DNA from: Ophiobolus disseminans
Lineage: Eukaryota > Ascomycota > Dothideomycetes > Pleosporales > Phaeosphaeriaceae
Direction of reading: 5' to 3'
Assembly: GCA_010093685.1 (NCBI GenBank)
Contig: MU006217.1
Span: forward strand, 1,843,644 to 1,907,643
DNA: 64,000 bases
How positions within the stretch are numbered: the first letter of the stretch is position 1; every line of letters starts with the position of its first letter. The position numbers and the translations under genes are program-made. The notes under the pieces were generated by a model. The model did not search any database. It saw only the letters and a program-made list of their open reading frames with translations, and was not told the DNA's origin. Shown piece after piece: positions 21,564-32,773 of this stretch.

Positions 21564-22424
21564 TCACTCCGCAAGCAGATCCTCCCAGTACTCTTTTTGC
21601 TCCTTGAATGTCTCATCCTCAAGCACTTCTCGAAAAGCGATCTCGGCCTCCAGCAGCTTCGCCGTATCATGTTCTTCTTCTATGCTGATCTCAGCAATGT
21701 CGTAGCTATCGTTCTGCTTTTGCAGTGCCTGGAGTAGGAGCTCGCCCTTGCCCTCTAACTCCTCGATACGCTCGTTTGCAAGAGCTAGTGCTTCCATAAG
21801 CGAGGCCTCTGTGTTTGCGGAAGCTACCGTTGCGTGTGAAGTATATAGCTGTAGGGTTGCTTTCAATCGGAGGTTACGTTGCCACACCTTTCCCTTCGCA
21901 CGATCGCTCTTTTTCAACCGTGTGGCAGTGCGCACCGACTCGTTGAGTTGATCGACAAGTTTTTCATGTTTGTCAATGACATCCTGAAGGCGAGTGAATA
22001 ACTTATCGCTAGCTGAGACATCTTCGTTATGTCCAGCACAAAGCGCGGCGTTTCGTTCCTCGAGAACGGCAACGGTTCGCTCCTGAAGTTTAAAATCTCG
22101 CTCACTGGATAGCAGCTGGCGTTCCTGGACCTGTGCTGTAGTCCGCCATCTGTCTCGTTCGAGGCGCAGGCGGGAGACCACGGCTTGCGTAAGGGATAGC
22201 TCGCTCAGGAGATTTGGTTTTGACCGAGGACTTGATGCTACGGGTGGAGACGATGACAACAAGGGGTGTTTGCTCGTGCTGTTTTGTCTCTCACTCGAGT
22301 TCTGACGCTCCGACTTCCAGTGCGAGCGTACTGGTGCGGATGCATGACGAGCGAGGCCTCTAAGGAGTCGTGCCTTTGGACCTGGTCCGCTTTGAGAAAG
22401 TGTGTTGTCGATGGACACGGCCAT
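21564..22424 (-). CDS. Coiled-coil protein (hypothetical)
   Basis: Single exon of 286 residues starting at the ATG 22422-22424. After a basic, Ser-rich N-terminal region (about residues 1-75), the rest is strongly helical and charged, with heptad-like Leu spacing, for example LERDRWRTTAQVQERQLL, ERTVAVLEERNAAL and ALALANERIEELEGKGELL, ending in an acidic tail. It resembles a structural or scaffold coiled coil. No zinc finger, kinase or motor motif. Family not recognised. Confidence 0.72.
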   Translation of the reverse strand: MAVSIDNTLSQSGPGPKARLLRGLARHASAPVRSHWKSERQNSSERQNSTSKHPLLSSSPPVASSPRSKPNLLSELSLTQAVVSRLRLERDRWRTTAQVQERQLLSSERDFKLQERTVAVLEERNAALCAGHNEDVSASDKLFTRLQDVIDKHEKLVDQLNESVRTATRLKKSDRAKGKVWQRNLRLKATLQLYTSHATVASANTEASLMEALALANERIEELEGKGELLLQALQKQNDSYDIAEISIEEEHDTAKLLEAEIAFREVLEDETFKEQKEYWEDLLAE

Positions 22425-22840
22425 GTTGAGCGTTTAAGATGTTTAGTGACACTCGATAGCCTCACATAAGCGAGACGTTGGAAGATACAGGTCTCAAAGG
22501 TTGGTGTTGAGGACAAAGCGGATAAAACAAAGAGACAATGTGTTGAAAAGGTGAGTGATTTGACAGCGGCGAATGTGACAACCCGGTTTGATAGTGACAG
22601 CGGTACAGGTTGAATGCGAATTGAATGCGCTCAATCTTAGAAGTCTGGGTGAAGGAAGAAACGTTCCACGGTTGACGCATCCAGACGCGGACGCGACGCG
22701 CCGTCACGTGTGTACTGCCACTGCCACTTTTGGCGGCGCGACATGCTGTTTGAATGTACCAAGTTCAAGTAAATTGTTTCGAAGACGTTGAGGACATAGA
22801 AAACATTACCTAGGTATACATTCGGAATCGGACTGGCAGC
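22425..22840. other. Intergenic, nothing recognised
   Basis: 416 bp between the coiled-coil gene start and the 3' end of the wall-protein gene; contains a probable promoter for the former only. Confidence 0.5.
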
Positions 22841-23539
22841 CTACAATGCAAGCGCTGCCGCCAAAACACCTACAGCACCGACGACAAGCAACATAACACC
22901 CGTCGGCGAAACAGGTCCAGACGCGAGTCCGACGCTGTGAGAAGCTCCAGGTGCACCAGTCTCGCTCACGATGGCGACAGCCCGCAACACACTCAAGCTA
23001 GCCAGCTCGTCCTTTCTGATCACACCTGCAGTTGAACTGACACCAAGTATTGGAACAGCTGATGCAGTGCCAGACGCAGTGACAGTGCACGTCAGATCTG
23101 CATCTGTGAGTGGACCCTGCCAGTTGCAATTCGCGTCCAGCTCCAACCCTCCAGCCTGAGAGTCCTCCATATGAAGCGTCCACGTCGATGCGCCTTGCTT
23201 CAATGTATATGGCACGCAGATTTCGTACTCATCCACGTCGAATCCACCGTAATAAGAGCTGGCGCTGGCTCGAGGGGTGGGCAATGGCGTTAACCTTGGC
23301 AAGGAGATAGCCGGTGTCAACTCTGAGGACGGTCAGTCACGGAGGTTACGAGTGTTGTCTTGCGACTTGCGTTGTATCGATGGTATGGCTGAGAGGCAGC
23401 TCTTTGTGTACGTGGTCGCCGTTGCATCAGCGCCAATTTGGGTGAGTGTGCCCTCGTTCGGGAGCACATTGAGAAGTGTGACCGATGACTGAGCAGTAGC
23501 TGAGCCAGCAAAGAGCGCGACGTATGTTGAGGAACGCAT
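22841..23539 (-). CDS. Secreted GPI-anchor-type cell-wall protein (hypothetical)
   Basis: Two reading frames make one protein. The first, from ATG 23537-23539, begins with a signal peptide (MRSSTYVALFAGSATAQ) and runs SVTLLNVLPNEG to TTYTKSCLSAIPS. The second (22841 to about 23320) gives YEICVPYTLKQGASTWTLHM, a Cys-containing region with DADLTCTVTASGTAS, and ends in a hydrophobic tail (GVMLLVVGAVGVLAAALAL) preceded by small residues, as in GPI-anchored proteins. This layout is common in Dothideomycete surface proteins of unknown function. The intron joining them lies around 23265-23400 but I could not find a donor and acceptor that are both good and in phase: one candidate is donor GTCGCA with acceptor CAAG (about 72 bp). 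Confidence 0.62.
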
Positions 23540-24496
23540 TGTGCTTTTGGTCGACAGGGCGATGTGGTGACGAATGGATGGACGCAATGAATCTCGCAGC
23601 TCGGATGGCCATCGAGAAGGAGAAACGATACCTAGAACATATATACACTCACGAACACAGTCAGAGGCGTGGATCCGACAGAGGTATCAACCTTCTGCCT
23701 TGAGTTCTGCGCAACAGGCGAATCATAGTCCTGCTTTTGCTCAAGTTTTGTTACCTCAGCGGATACCGAAACCTGGAGCACGCAGAAAATCACGGTGCCT
23801 GGATAGATTGGTGCTACGAGAAGACTTGATTTGGCCAGCACAGCATCAAAGGGTGCGGCGTGGGCGGCGAGGTTGATACGCATGCAACAGCGTGCTGTGA
23901 AGTGTGTTTGACGAAGATGCGGCGCCTTTGGGCGGTGCCCGGCTGGGAAAGCCAAGCCCAAGGGCTGCGGGTCCTGCGGTCCATCATCGAGTTTGACCTA
24001 AGAATTTTCCACTACAGTTCTCTGAAACGAGAAAGAGATATCGGAGAAGGCCCCTACTTAGCAGACTATTGGTCTTTTGTCTTCCAATCCGCTCGTCTTC
24101 ACAGAGCGCATGTCTCGGCCCCCAATCTATCGTACCTCCATGACACGCATTATCGAGCGTCGAGACCAACAAGCAAACGTTATCACAGGGAATAAAACCG
24201 TTACGAGCGGTGCGAAGCGCCGTGCTCCTGTGACTATGACCGCATGATTGCGGCGCGTAGAACTTTGTTGTTGATCGTTGCGGCACAGCATCTTCGAGAA
24301 CGACTGACAACCAGACGACACGATCCAGGAACGCAATCTTGGCTGGCTGTGCCACTTCGCATGAAACTCGCTGACGGAAAGAGGATTAAGATCGTCGCAT
24401 AATGCCATCTCTCAAACAACTACAAGCAGCGCAAGAAGGGCGGCAACACAACGAACTGGTATGGCAGTGATGCGACAAGCGTTGGTCAGTCTGTTG
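23540..24496. other. Intergenic, nothing recognised
   Basis: 957 bp upstream of the wall-protein gene, before the MITE. Short ORFs only; none with splice support. Confidence 0.45.
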
Positions 24497-24742
24497 TACG
24501 AAGGAGCTCGTATTTGGTGATGCACCGCCACCTAGGTGCGACCTTACCGAGGTACCTACCTAGGTAGGATCTTAATAGAGCCTGTATATCCTCGCAGTAA
24601 GTTACTATAAAAGAGTTAAGAAATTTCATTAATAGTGTAAAGGTAAATAGGTCTTTATATACTAGAATATACATTGCATAGTTATCTATTGAATAATACC
24701 TAGGTAGCACGTGGTGCGTCACTAAATACGAGCTCCTTCGTA
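24497..24742. mobile_element. MITE with 28-bp inverted repeats and TA target duplication
   Basis: The ends are inverted repeats: left arm 24499-24526 and right arm 24713-24740 both read CGAAGGAGCTCGTATTT from outside inwards and match at about 26 of 28 positions. The element (24499-24740, 242 bp) is flanked by TA on both sides (24497-24498, 24741-24742), as left by Tc1/mariner transposases. The middle is AT-rich with no coding capacity, and contains a smaller palindromic stretch around 24560 (ACCTACCTAGGTAGG). So it is a non-autonomous element mobilised by a transposase elsewhere in the genome. Confidence 0.88.
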
Positions 24743-25020
24743 AGAAGAGTGCTTATTGAGTCTCAATTGATGGACACGGTCTGTATATCTCTCTAGCTTC
24801 TAACAGACTAAGCCCCTCACCCCCATAACTCACTTAACCTCGATGCGATGCTCGACCCAACAATTTCACTTTCGGGCAAGAGTGAGGCGTAAAGTCATGT
24901 CAACGCAGGTGAAGGTATGAGCATGCTTTGGTTGCGCTGAACTTGTAGTACCGTGAAGCCCTCCGAAAACGACTGCTAATTGCTCGACTTCCAAAGCCAT
25001 GAAAACATTCGTCAGCGCAA
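24743..25020. other. Spacer between MITE and Gal80-like gene
   Basis: 278 bp of 3' flank of the minus-strand Gal80-like gene; nothing else seen. Confidence 0.45.
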
Positions 25021-26236
25021 CTACGCATCGCTCAAAAACTTCTCGATCAACCTTGCCCTCACTGCTGCACTCTCAATCCCCGTCCAGCCATCACCTTCTG
25101 CCTTTCCATCAGCAAACGCATACAAGCATTCCGACACCGATCTCGCCAGCAACGGCAGCTCCTCTTGACGCTCACTCCAACCCCACTCTACCTCCTCCAC
25201 CTCATTTGTATCGAAACGATGCACTTGGATAGTAACAGGCGATTCGTATGCCGAGGCCTGGAGCGCGATTCCCGATGGTGAGACGAGGCGGATCTCCCCA
25301 CGCTCGCAATTGATGGTCCAAGTGAGCGAAGGTGTTCCTGGGAACGGTTGACCGCGACGGAAGTAGAAGGATAGTGTTGCATCAGGCGCTGAGAGCTGAG
25401 ATGGGACTAAGGCGCCGTGGAAAGAGAGTAAGTCTGGCACATCAGATGTCATGCTGCCTACTATCTTATTTGTCGATGGGTTGCGAATACGGATCTCTGG
25501 TCGTTGGAGCTGTGTCCTTCCATGAATGGACTCGAGATCCAGTTCGCCAAGTACAGACAGGACTGTGTCGAATACTGCCTCTTTGTCAACCACTCGCACT
25601 TCAAACGCCCGGCATACTATACTAACCATGTCCAAAGCCAATCACGATCGGATTGCCCCCAACTTCTTTTTGTGCGAAGTACTTCAATCCCGTCGGCACG
25701 ATCTCCCGGTCAATGGTGCCACCAAACGCTCTTACCTCCGCGCTCAGCACTTTACCCAAGCTACTTCTACCATTCTCCAGCAGCTCCCGTAGCTTCACGG
25801 CTGGCGGAGCCCATCGACCCTGTAAGCCTACCGCAATACGCGATCCAGACTGCTTACTCGTTTCGATAAGTTCCTCGATGTGCTCTGCCTTGGCCGCAAC
25901 CGGCCACTCTACATACACGTCCTTGCCCTTGCGTACGCTGTCGATGATGGTCTCAAAATGCTTGTCTACCCGTGTGTTGCAGATGACGAGGTCAATATCT
26001 GGATCGGCTGCGAGGTCTACAGGAGAGCCATATGCCTTGGCATCAGGAGGAATGTTGTATTTTTCAATCGCAGCTTTTGCGGCATCAACGCTACTATTGA
26101 GAAGTGCTTTGATGACGAACTTGGGGCGCCCAGTGTCGCTGAGCAGGGCCGGAAGGTGTGCAGTTGAGGCCCAGGATGTCACTGCCGTGGATGACAGGCC
26201 GATTAGGGCGGTGCGAAGGGGTAGCTTAGAAGTCAT
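25021..26236 (-). CDS. Gal80-like Gfo/Idh/MocA-family NAD(P)-binding protein
   Basis: Two exons, 25627-26236 and 25021-25574, with a 52-bp GT-AG intron, give 387 residues. The N-terminus is a Rossmann fold (LRTALIGLSSTAVTSWASTAHLPALL). Hallmarks of the fungal Gal80-like branch are DLVICNTRVDKHFETI, the EWPVA motif where catalytic enzymes of the family have EKP, and RIAVGLQGRW. Splicing restores GFGHVFDTVLSVLGELDLES, the conserved start of the C-terminal alpha/beta domain. In yeast Gal80 binds NAD(P) and represses the Gal4 activator; in filamentous fungi close relatives are mostly untested, so this may be a regulator or an oxidoreductase acting on a sugar. No signal peptide. Start is the ATG at 26234-26236. 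Confidence 0.87.
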
Positions 26237-27619
26237 ATCTTCGTGTTAGGGTCTTGAGCTTGTGAGAGGCACCATCCGAATTTGCTCAACAAGCCGAAGT
26301 GTTATATTGTACAAAACAGTCTTGTTGTTTGATTTGTAAAGACGATGCATTTGTAAGCGTTGGTTGCTTAAGGCGGGGGAGAAGGCGCAACTGTGGGTCG
26401 CTTTCTTTCTGACACTGCTCGATCGAGGTGATCACAAACCTTCAACATTCGAATATTCTCTGGCATATCTACCGCATGCAGCACGTTGACAAAAATCTCG
26501 TCACGCGCTGGTTGTTTGAGTTGTGGTACCTCGGTTACGAAAACGATCTAGGGAAGCATGCGCGCTTTATGATAGATGAGTTGCAACAGGAAATTTGGGA
26601 CTGTTGATGGCTAGCCGCAAATCCTTCGTTTCATGAACAGTTCGTCGGCCCGCGACGTCGCGCGCTGCGGAGCACCACAAAAGACTCTTATACGCCATCG
26701 AGACCGCATTTATTTTAGCTGACAGGCGCCCTATGCGAGAGTGCATGAAGCGAGAAAAGGCGCGCAAAATGAGGCCCATTTTATGTCGGGGGATTGCCAG
26801 TACTGGCTAGCTTACTGGCAATTTACACGGACCGGACCCTCGGGGTATCACAGCATAGCCTGGTGCAGGCTGTGACATTGGCGTCTGAATGCGACCAGAA
26901 CGTGGCCATCACGAGGGAAACCATCCGCAGAGGCTAGAACAATTACTATCATTGATGCGCGACGATCAAGAAGCAAGAGAGAGACCGGAGAACAGCGAAC
27001 GCAACCTCGAAATGTCTTTCTCGAATGTTAAAGCCCTACGGGTACCGGTAGCGTAGCGTGGCGCTACGCGGGTCCGCTAGGTTCACCGGCTTTCTTAGTC
27101 GTCACCTGCATGGACGTGTTACGGCCTCCAACGCCCGTACCCCTAATTTAAACCAACGATAGGGGCGTGGCGGCATCGATTCGCGTTGAGCGCCCTTCTT
27201 TCTCGTCAGATGCAAGGGTCTGGCTTGGGTGTGGAGGAATGGGCCCACTGAGAGGATCGATCGACACGAGCCATGCTGCCATGATAAAAGTGTCCATTAA
27301 GCCAAGCACACATCCTCGTCTGGTACGGCAGGCCTAAGGGGTCTGAGGCGGTGCAACTCGGGGTCAGCTCAAAAGTCTCAGGTTGCGTCCTCGAGCATGC
27401 TGACACTCCTGTTCTTCCCCACGCTCGACATCGTAGAAGTTCGGTACATGCTGCGATACAGTCTTTGAACCTCTTGGTCGACGGTCCCTGCTTTGGTTTC
27501 GTTACCCCAATTGTTTAATATTGTCTCCTGGTCAGATCAGGATCTTCTCTTTGTCCCCTGTGGGTACTGTACCACGACTCGGCTGCTTCGTCATAAGCAA
27601 CTTCAATACTTCTTTCATC
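26237..27619. other. Large divergent intergenic region
   Basis: 1.38 kb between the Gal80-like gene (-) and the glycosyltransferase (+). No gene is supported. Two perfect hairpins are visible: 26793-26822 (10-bp arms ATTGCCAGTA with a 10-nt loop) and about 27051-27070 (GCGTAGCG with a 3-nt loop). Neither fits a tRNA. Confidence 0.5.
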
Positions 27620-28834
27620 ATGCCAGGCCCTCTTCTCGCCCTTAACCGGGTCGCTGCCCTCGTGGTAGCTTTTGTCGTTATTTTCATCTTCATCCTCACA
27701 ACAGCAAGTCTCCATAGTGGTGGCAAGACGACCATACACAAGATTAAGGAGTCGGCGCAATCGGCGGCAAACAACATCTGCAACAATGATCGCCCATTAT
27801 TCGGAAAGCCAACCATATCAGATTCGTTTCTTCGGCTCTACGAGAACATCCACCATCCCATCTCGTCGCCTACTTACACCGATGCATCTGGCAAGGTGTT
27901 CGACGTCAAGGAAGATGCGCCGTGGTGGGAGGAGCCACTAAGAAACCAGATTCTGATTGTCGACATCGACACTCGAGTGCCAAACGGACCGAATGAACTA
28001 TGGAACGACAAGCGCTTGGACTGGGAGTCGATGGACGCCGGAAAAGATGGTGGGATGGTCAGTGCGAGCTTCATGAATCATTTCTTATATTGTAAGTGCC
28101 GATATGGACTTCTCACAGTCAAGCGTGACTAACATGACTCAGCGCAAATACACGGCTACGACTACCGCTTCTTCAACGCGCATGAGATGGAAGGCATGCA
28201 CAACACGTGGGTGAAACCGCATGTGCTGTTTGATCTCCTACATCAGTACCGCTTTGTCATCTTCATTGATGCCGATGCAACAATACAGCATCTCGATCTT
28301 CCCTTCGAATGGCTGTTCAACAGGTGGGGCATCACTCCACAGACGTCGATCGCAATGCCGCTCGACACCCGCCAGGATCTGAACGGCGACTTGCACGCAA
28401 GTGAGGACAGCAAGGGAAAGCTACAGCTCAACACTGGCGTCATGATCGCGCAAGCCCTACCCCACACCTTCGAGATGTTGACGGCCTGGAAAGAGTGCAC
28501 GGACGAGAAGAAGTACCCTGGCTGCGGCGCCTGGAAAGAGACATGGAGCCACGAGCAAAAGGCTTTCTCGGAGTACATCCGCTACGACTATAACCCCAGT
28601 GGCACCAACATTATCGAAATTCCTTGCAACGACGCTGCGGGCTATCCCGGCCTCTCGGACCACTCGTGGATCCTGAGTAACTGCACGGGCCAGTTCATTC
28701 GTCATCACACTATCGACAAGGCAATGACGAAGACGAGCACTGAGACCGCTATGCTACAGAGCTTGACGGACTTGACCAGAAAGGCGCTGCTGGGAGAGAA
28801 GCAGAAGTACTGGATCAAGGAGACCTCGAAATGA
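27620..28834 (+). CDS. Type II membrane glycosyltransferase (GT34-like, putative)
   Basis: Exons 27620-28091 and 28143-28834 (51-bp intron with a CTAAC branch point) give 387 residues. The ATG at 27620 is followed by a signal-anchor helix (VAALVVAFVVIFIFILTTASL, about residues 11-31), so the catalytic part should face the Golgi lumen. The first domain has the NDP-sugar fold features ILIVDIDTR and GYDYRFFNAHE; the metal-binding DxD is FIDADAT (Asp200, Asp202). LNTGVMIAQ and W(S)HEQKAFSEYI match galactosyl/mannosyltransferases of the GMA12/MNN10 type in arrangement, though similarity is only suggestive. Likely role: protein or wall glycan decoration. The frame opens at 27521 only from TTG. Confidence 0.72.
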
Positions 28835-29350
28835 GGAACTGGCATGGATTCAAGAACACATTGGACCGATACCTGGAAGCACGACCAACGAGAAGTTGGA
28901 GCATGGAAACCAGGATAGCACATATTTGCATTGTTTCGGCGTACATAGACAGCACTGCCCCGAAAAGTCTTCGCTTTCGGCATCCAGCGCGCTCGTGCCA
29001 TCAGTACCTGACCCTGGAACTGCAGCTCAAAGCAGAGCACGTTGAGGCCCAAACGCACAAGCGCAGCTTTGAGGCTATTCTCAAGCTCCCGTTGTCGGTG
29101 AAAAACGTGTGGTCACAGGCAGCACTGAGGGCTTCGTGAGTCGAGCAATGCACAGCAAGACAATGCAGAAGCTTTTGCTCGCTGCCACAGTCGTACTGCA
29201 CCAATAGTTAGCCTATGTTGTAATATATAATACCACAATCTCGAACAGCGTCTGCGCAGCTACACAAGCCTATCGCATCTTCTATTGACCGACATAATCT
29301 TATATCCCACATTCTCATCAACCAAACAAGACGCTTGATTCAAAACTCAA
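28835..29350. other. Convergent spacer, nothing recognised
   Basis: 516 bp between the stops of the glycosyltransferase (+) and the amidohydrolase (-). AT-rich near 29216-29290, consistent with polyadenylation regions. Confidence 0.5.
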
Positions 29351-30676
29351 CTACAGCTTATCCGCATGCACACTACACGCCCTGCCCTCCCGCCACACCG
29401 ATCTAATATTAAGCGTCGCATCAATATCTTCCAGCGGGTTCCCCTCCACCAGCAACAAATCTGCATTCAGCCCCTCCGCCACCCTCCCGCGGTCTGAAAA
29501 CTTGAAGCGCTCCGCAACAAGGCTCGTCGCCGAGCGCAGCGCTTCTGCAGGCGTCATACCGACCTTGTGCACGAAGAGGTAGAGCTCCTGGTGCATCGAG
29601 AGGCCGAATGCTGTGCCTTTTGCGGGGCCGGCGGAGTCGCTTCCGCTGGGGGGGAGTTAGCGATATGTATGTATGTTTGTGATGGAAATAGGCATGGGGC
29701 AGTGTAGGTATACGAACCACAAGATATCCACCCCCGCCTTCCTCAACATCCTCACGCTCTCATACGCATATTCCACTTTCGCAATGCCAACTCCAAACCC
29801 CATGCACGCACACATATTCCCTATATTGGCATCGTCAATCATGCCGGTTGCGCGCGGGTCGTGCGCGTACTTGTGCTGCAGATCTTTGCCTTCGGTGGTC
29901 AAGCTGCCGACTGTAGATAGCGTCGGGTTGAGCCAGGCGTTGTTTTTTTTGTACGCGTCGACGAGTGCCTGCGTGGGCGGCTGATCGCAAATAGTGTGTG
30001 TCAGGCCGTTGACGCCTGCTTCGAGGACGTCGAGTGTGTCCTGCAGCGACAGGGCGTGTGCGACGGTGAGGTATCCGCGGGCTCTGGCTTCTTCGACGAT
30101 GATGCGCTGGAGCTCGACGGTGGGTTGTTGGAGCTTTTGGCCCATCATTGTGCCGGATTCGTGCATCAGTTTGATGTAGTCTGGTTGCATCTCTTTTGTA
30201 TTCCAGTCTAGGTACTCGGTCACGCTCTTGCGGTCTGTCAATTTGGGCCATCGCGCGATCAGGGCTTTTGTCTCTGGGCTCGAATCGTGGGCTAGGATGA
30301 CCTGCATCGGCCACCCGTTCTCGATCGTGGCTGCTTGTCCAGCGGTCTTGTAGGCAGCAGTGTCGGGCTCCAAAGCTTGTGCCTTGAGCTTGACGACGTT
30401 GTCGATTTCGTTTGCCATTTCGCAGACGGTGGTCACTCCGAAACGTAGTGCCTGAGGTAAAGCTTGTGGATCGCCCAGGCTGGCGTGGATATGGCAGTCG
30501 ATCAGTCCAGGCAGTAGAGTATGTCCAGGTTTCGAGTACGTCTTGACGGACGTTTGCGGAGCGTCTGATACAGGACCAACTGATTTGATCTTGCCATCTT
30601 CGACATGGACGAATCCTGATTCGATGGTCGTATCGCCGGTGAACACACGGACATCACGGATGAGGAAGGAAGTCAT
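29351..30676 (-). CDS. Amidohydrolase (imidazolonepropionase/prolidase-like)
   Basis: Exons 29718-30676 and 29351-29645, joined by a 72-bp GT-AG intron with a poly-C tract before the acceptor, give 417 residues. The metal-dependent amidohydrolase fold (PF01979) is shown by the HxH pair in GLIDCHIHA (His62, His64), a Lys in YIKLMHESG that would be the carboxylated bridging lysine, His residues in TVAHALS and LTHTICDQ, and the catalytic Asp323 in GSDSAG, which appears only after splicing. The C-terminal MTPAEALRSATSLVAE is typical. The family hydrolyses C-N bonds of cyclic or peptide-like amides; fungal relatives include ochratoxin-degrading amidases. No signal peptide from the ATG at 30676; probably cytosolic. 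Confidence 0.9.
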
Positions 30677-31419
30677 TGTAAGTGCGATCCAGTATTTAGT
30701 CAACACGACCTTGGGAGCTTTGTAGTATCAACCTAGATGATAATGAAGGGGCTGAAAAGCAACGTGTTTTGATCCAAGCTATGATGGTTGTTAGTTTTAG
30801 CAGGGCAGCCGATTTAAACACGAGGACTTACGCTCGTGCAGATCAATGTTCGCGTCCCCTGCATGCGCGCCATCGAGGTTAGGTTGAACTCGACACCAGA
30901 GATTATGCGGGGTGATCCTGGTTCAATATCGCCGTGCAGCAGCAACGAGCAGGCGTTGAATGCGCGCGAGTCATCCTCGGCCTCCGAATGTATTTGATGA
31001 TTAGGCTGTTTCCACGAAAAGCATACTCGGGCTGCATGAGCGTCAACCAAGGTTAAACTTTGCAAGTCTTATATTTTGCAGCTGTGGAATGTTGTTTGTG
31101 ATCGATCTCCGAAACATCTTCGGCTGAGATGATGGAGAGCCGATCCCGGCGTGAAAGTTAAGAGCAGAAACCTACGTCGTGCAACCGACACTCGTAGTCC
31201 GGGTGTACGTACCCCGCTTATGTACACGGATACTTCCACGTACAAAGACGTTCGACTGTCGCACCCATTTTCTTCGATGGCTCAATTTAGCACTCACCCA
31301 TCGCGCATATCAAGTACCTGCCTAACACAGCGAGTGTGGACAAATTGGATATGATCTGGTACCAATTGTATTATGATAATCTGTACAGCAGCTATCCTGA
31401 ATCACAATGTCCTTAAGAC
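30677..31419. other. Intergenic, nothing recognised
   Basis: 743 bp between two minus-strand genes. Presumed promoter of the amidohydrolase; no other feature supported. Confidence 0.5.
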
Positions 31420-32773
31420 CTAGAACTTGTCCCAGTTCTTGTCAAAAGCTTCGAGCGTCGCTCGCCCGATCTGCCCTCCAACGACACTTCCAACGTCACT
31501 AGAGAACTGGAAATGAATCTGTTACCTATTAGTAACACTCTTATCAAGTATAGTATATAGACTTACCCCTCCGTAGACTCGACTGTCACCATTATCCTTG
31601 ACTGCCTGCTTGATGCTTGTATATCGTCTGCTTAGCACGCCTAGACCCGCTCCTGTACCATTCGTGCTCTGGACAATATTAATCTCATCCTTACCGCCAT
31701 TCCATGCCGTAATAACCGCAGCAGCAGCTCCTCCAAACGTAGCATGCGTAGAGATATACTCTTGATGATTCGGCGTGGGATCCAACAACGGCGTCCACGT
31801 CGGGTTGCTCACATTGCGCTTGCTCGGAAGCCATATATCCGTGCGGCGGATGGCAGTGACCGGGCGCCATGAGTTGTAGTACGCCTTCGAGTCCCAGCCC
31901 GCAATTGCGGCATTGGCGTGCGCGTAGTTTAACTGCGCGTAGAACTTCGCGGACGACTGAACGTCTTTTGCAAACTTGTTTCCAATGACGTTGTGGGCGA
32001 AACGGTTCCATTGGATGGGCGAGGATTCGCGCCAGAAGTATGCTGTCTCGGTATTGTTGGGCGTGCGGACGGTGGAGTTGCGATCGCCGACAGACTTGAC
32101 GTAGTTGAGGATGGCTTCATATTCAGTCGAATTCACGGACGGTGGGGGTGGGGCGCGAAACTTGGTCACGTTGCCGATGCCGCCAAAGGTACGGAGATAG
32201 CGAGCTTGGGGTGTGTCGGGAGCGACGAATGGTGAGCCGGGTGTACGCTGGTAGACACCAGGAATTGCAGGTCGGTAGACATAGTTGACGAAGTTGTTGA
32301 GTTTGTCGTCTTGTCGCGCATTGGTGACGCGAACTGCTGCCCTTCGACCAATCGCTGCAGCACGCCAGTAGCGGTCGTCAGACTCGCTGATGTTGATTGC
32401 GGCCACGATGTCTTGTGCAGATTTGAAAAGATTTCCAAAATTGCGGGTACCATGGAAAGTCCATGTCAGACTGTCGTGGGCGGCATGTGTCACCGCGAGC
32501 TGTTGGAAGGCCAGCGATTCGTTTTTGCTTTCGAGTGCCGCGACATATATGGCGGCTTGAACCACAGCTTCGAACCACCCGGAAGGAGGCGATTGGAGCC
32601 CGCCTATCAAAGAGTTGTTTGATAGCAGACCGGACTGATCGACCCTGCCTCTGGGTCAGTAATCGACTTAGGGTAGATAGTATCCGTCCTTACCAGTATT
32701 GTACAATGTCGCCCGAGTACTGCGCGCTGGCAACCGTAGCGCTGAGCGTGAGGAACACACTCGAGAACTTCAT
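31420..32773 (-). CDS. Secreted vanadium haloperoxidase / PAP2-like enzyme
   Basis: Three exons, 32694-32773, 31567-32644 and 31420-31518, give 418 residues. Exon 1 encodes a signal peptide (MKFSSVFLTLSATVASA). The vanadate/phosphate pocket of the PAP2/haloperoxidase superfamily is complete: Lys280 and Arg287 (KAYYNSWR), Ser325-Thr-His327 (EYISTHATFGG), and Arg382 with His388 (SRVYGGIHFQF), where the last pair is joined only by splicing. Spacings K-x6-R and R-x5-H equal those of fungal vanadium chloroperoxidase. The usual Ser-Gly-His is Ser-Thr-His here. So it may be a haloperoxidase or a secreted acid phosphatase; several N-x-S/T sites fit secretion. Length is between phosphatases and the classical 600-residue chloroperoxidase. 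Confidence 0.88.

Noticed and set aside
27046..27120. Hairpin with GCGTAGCG arms that might be a tRNA
   Set aside because: No acceptor stem, no GGTTCGA-type T-arm of the right form and no clover-leaf spacing.
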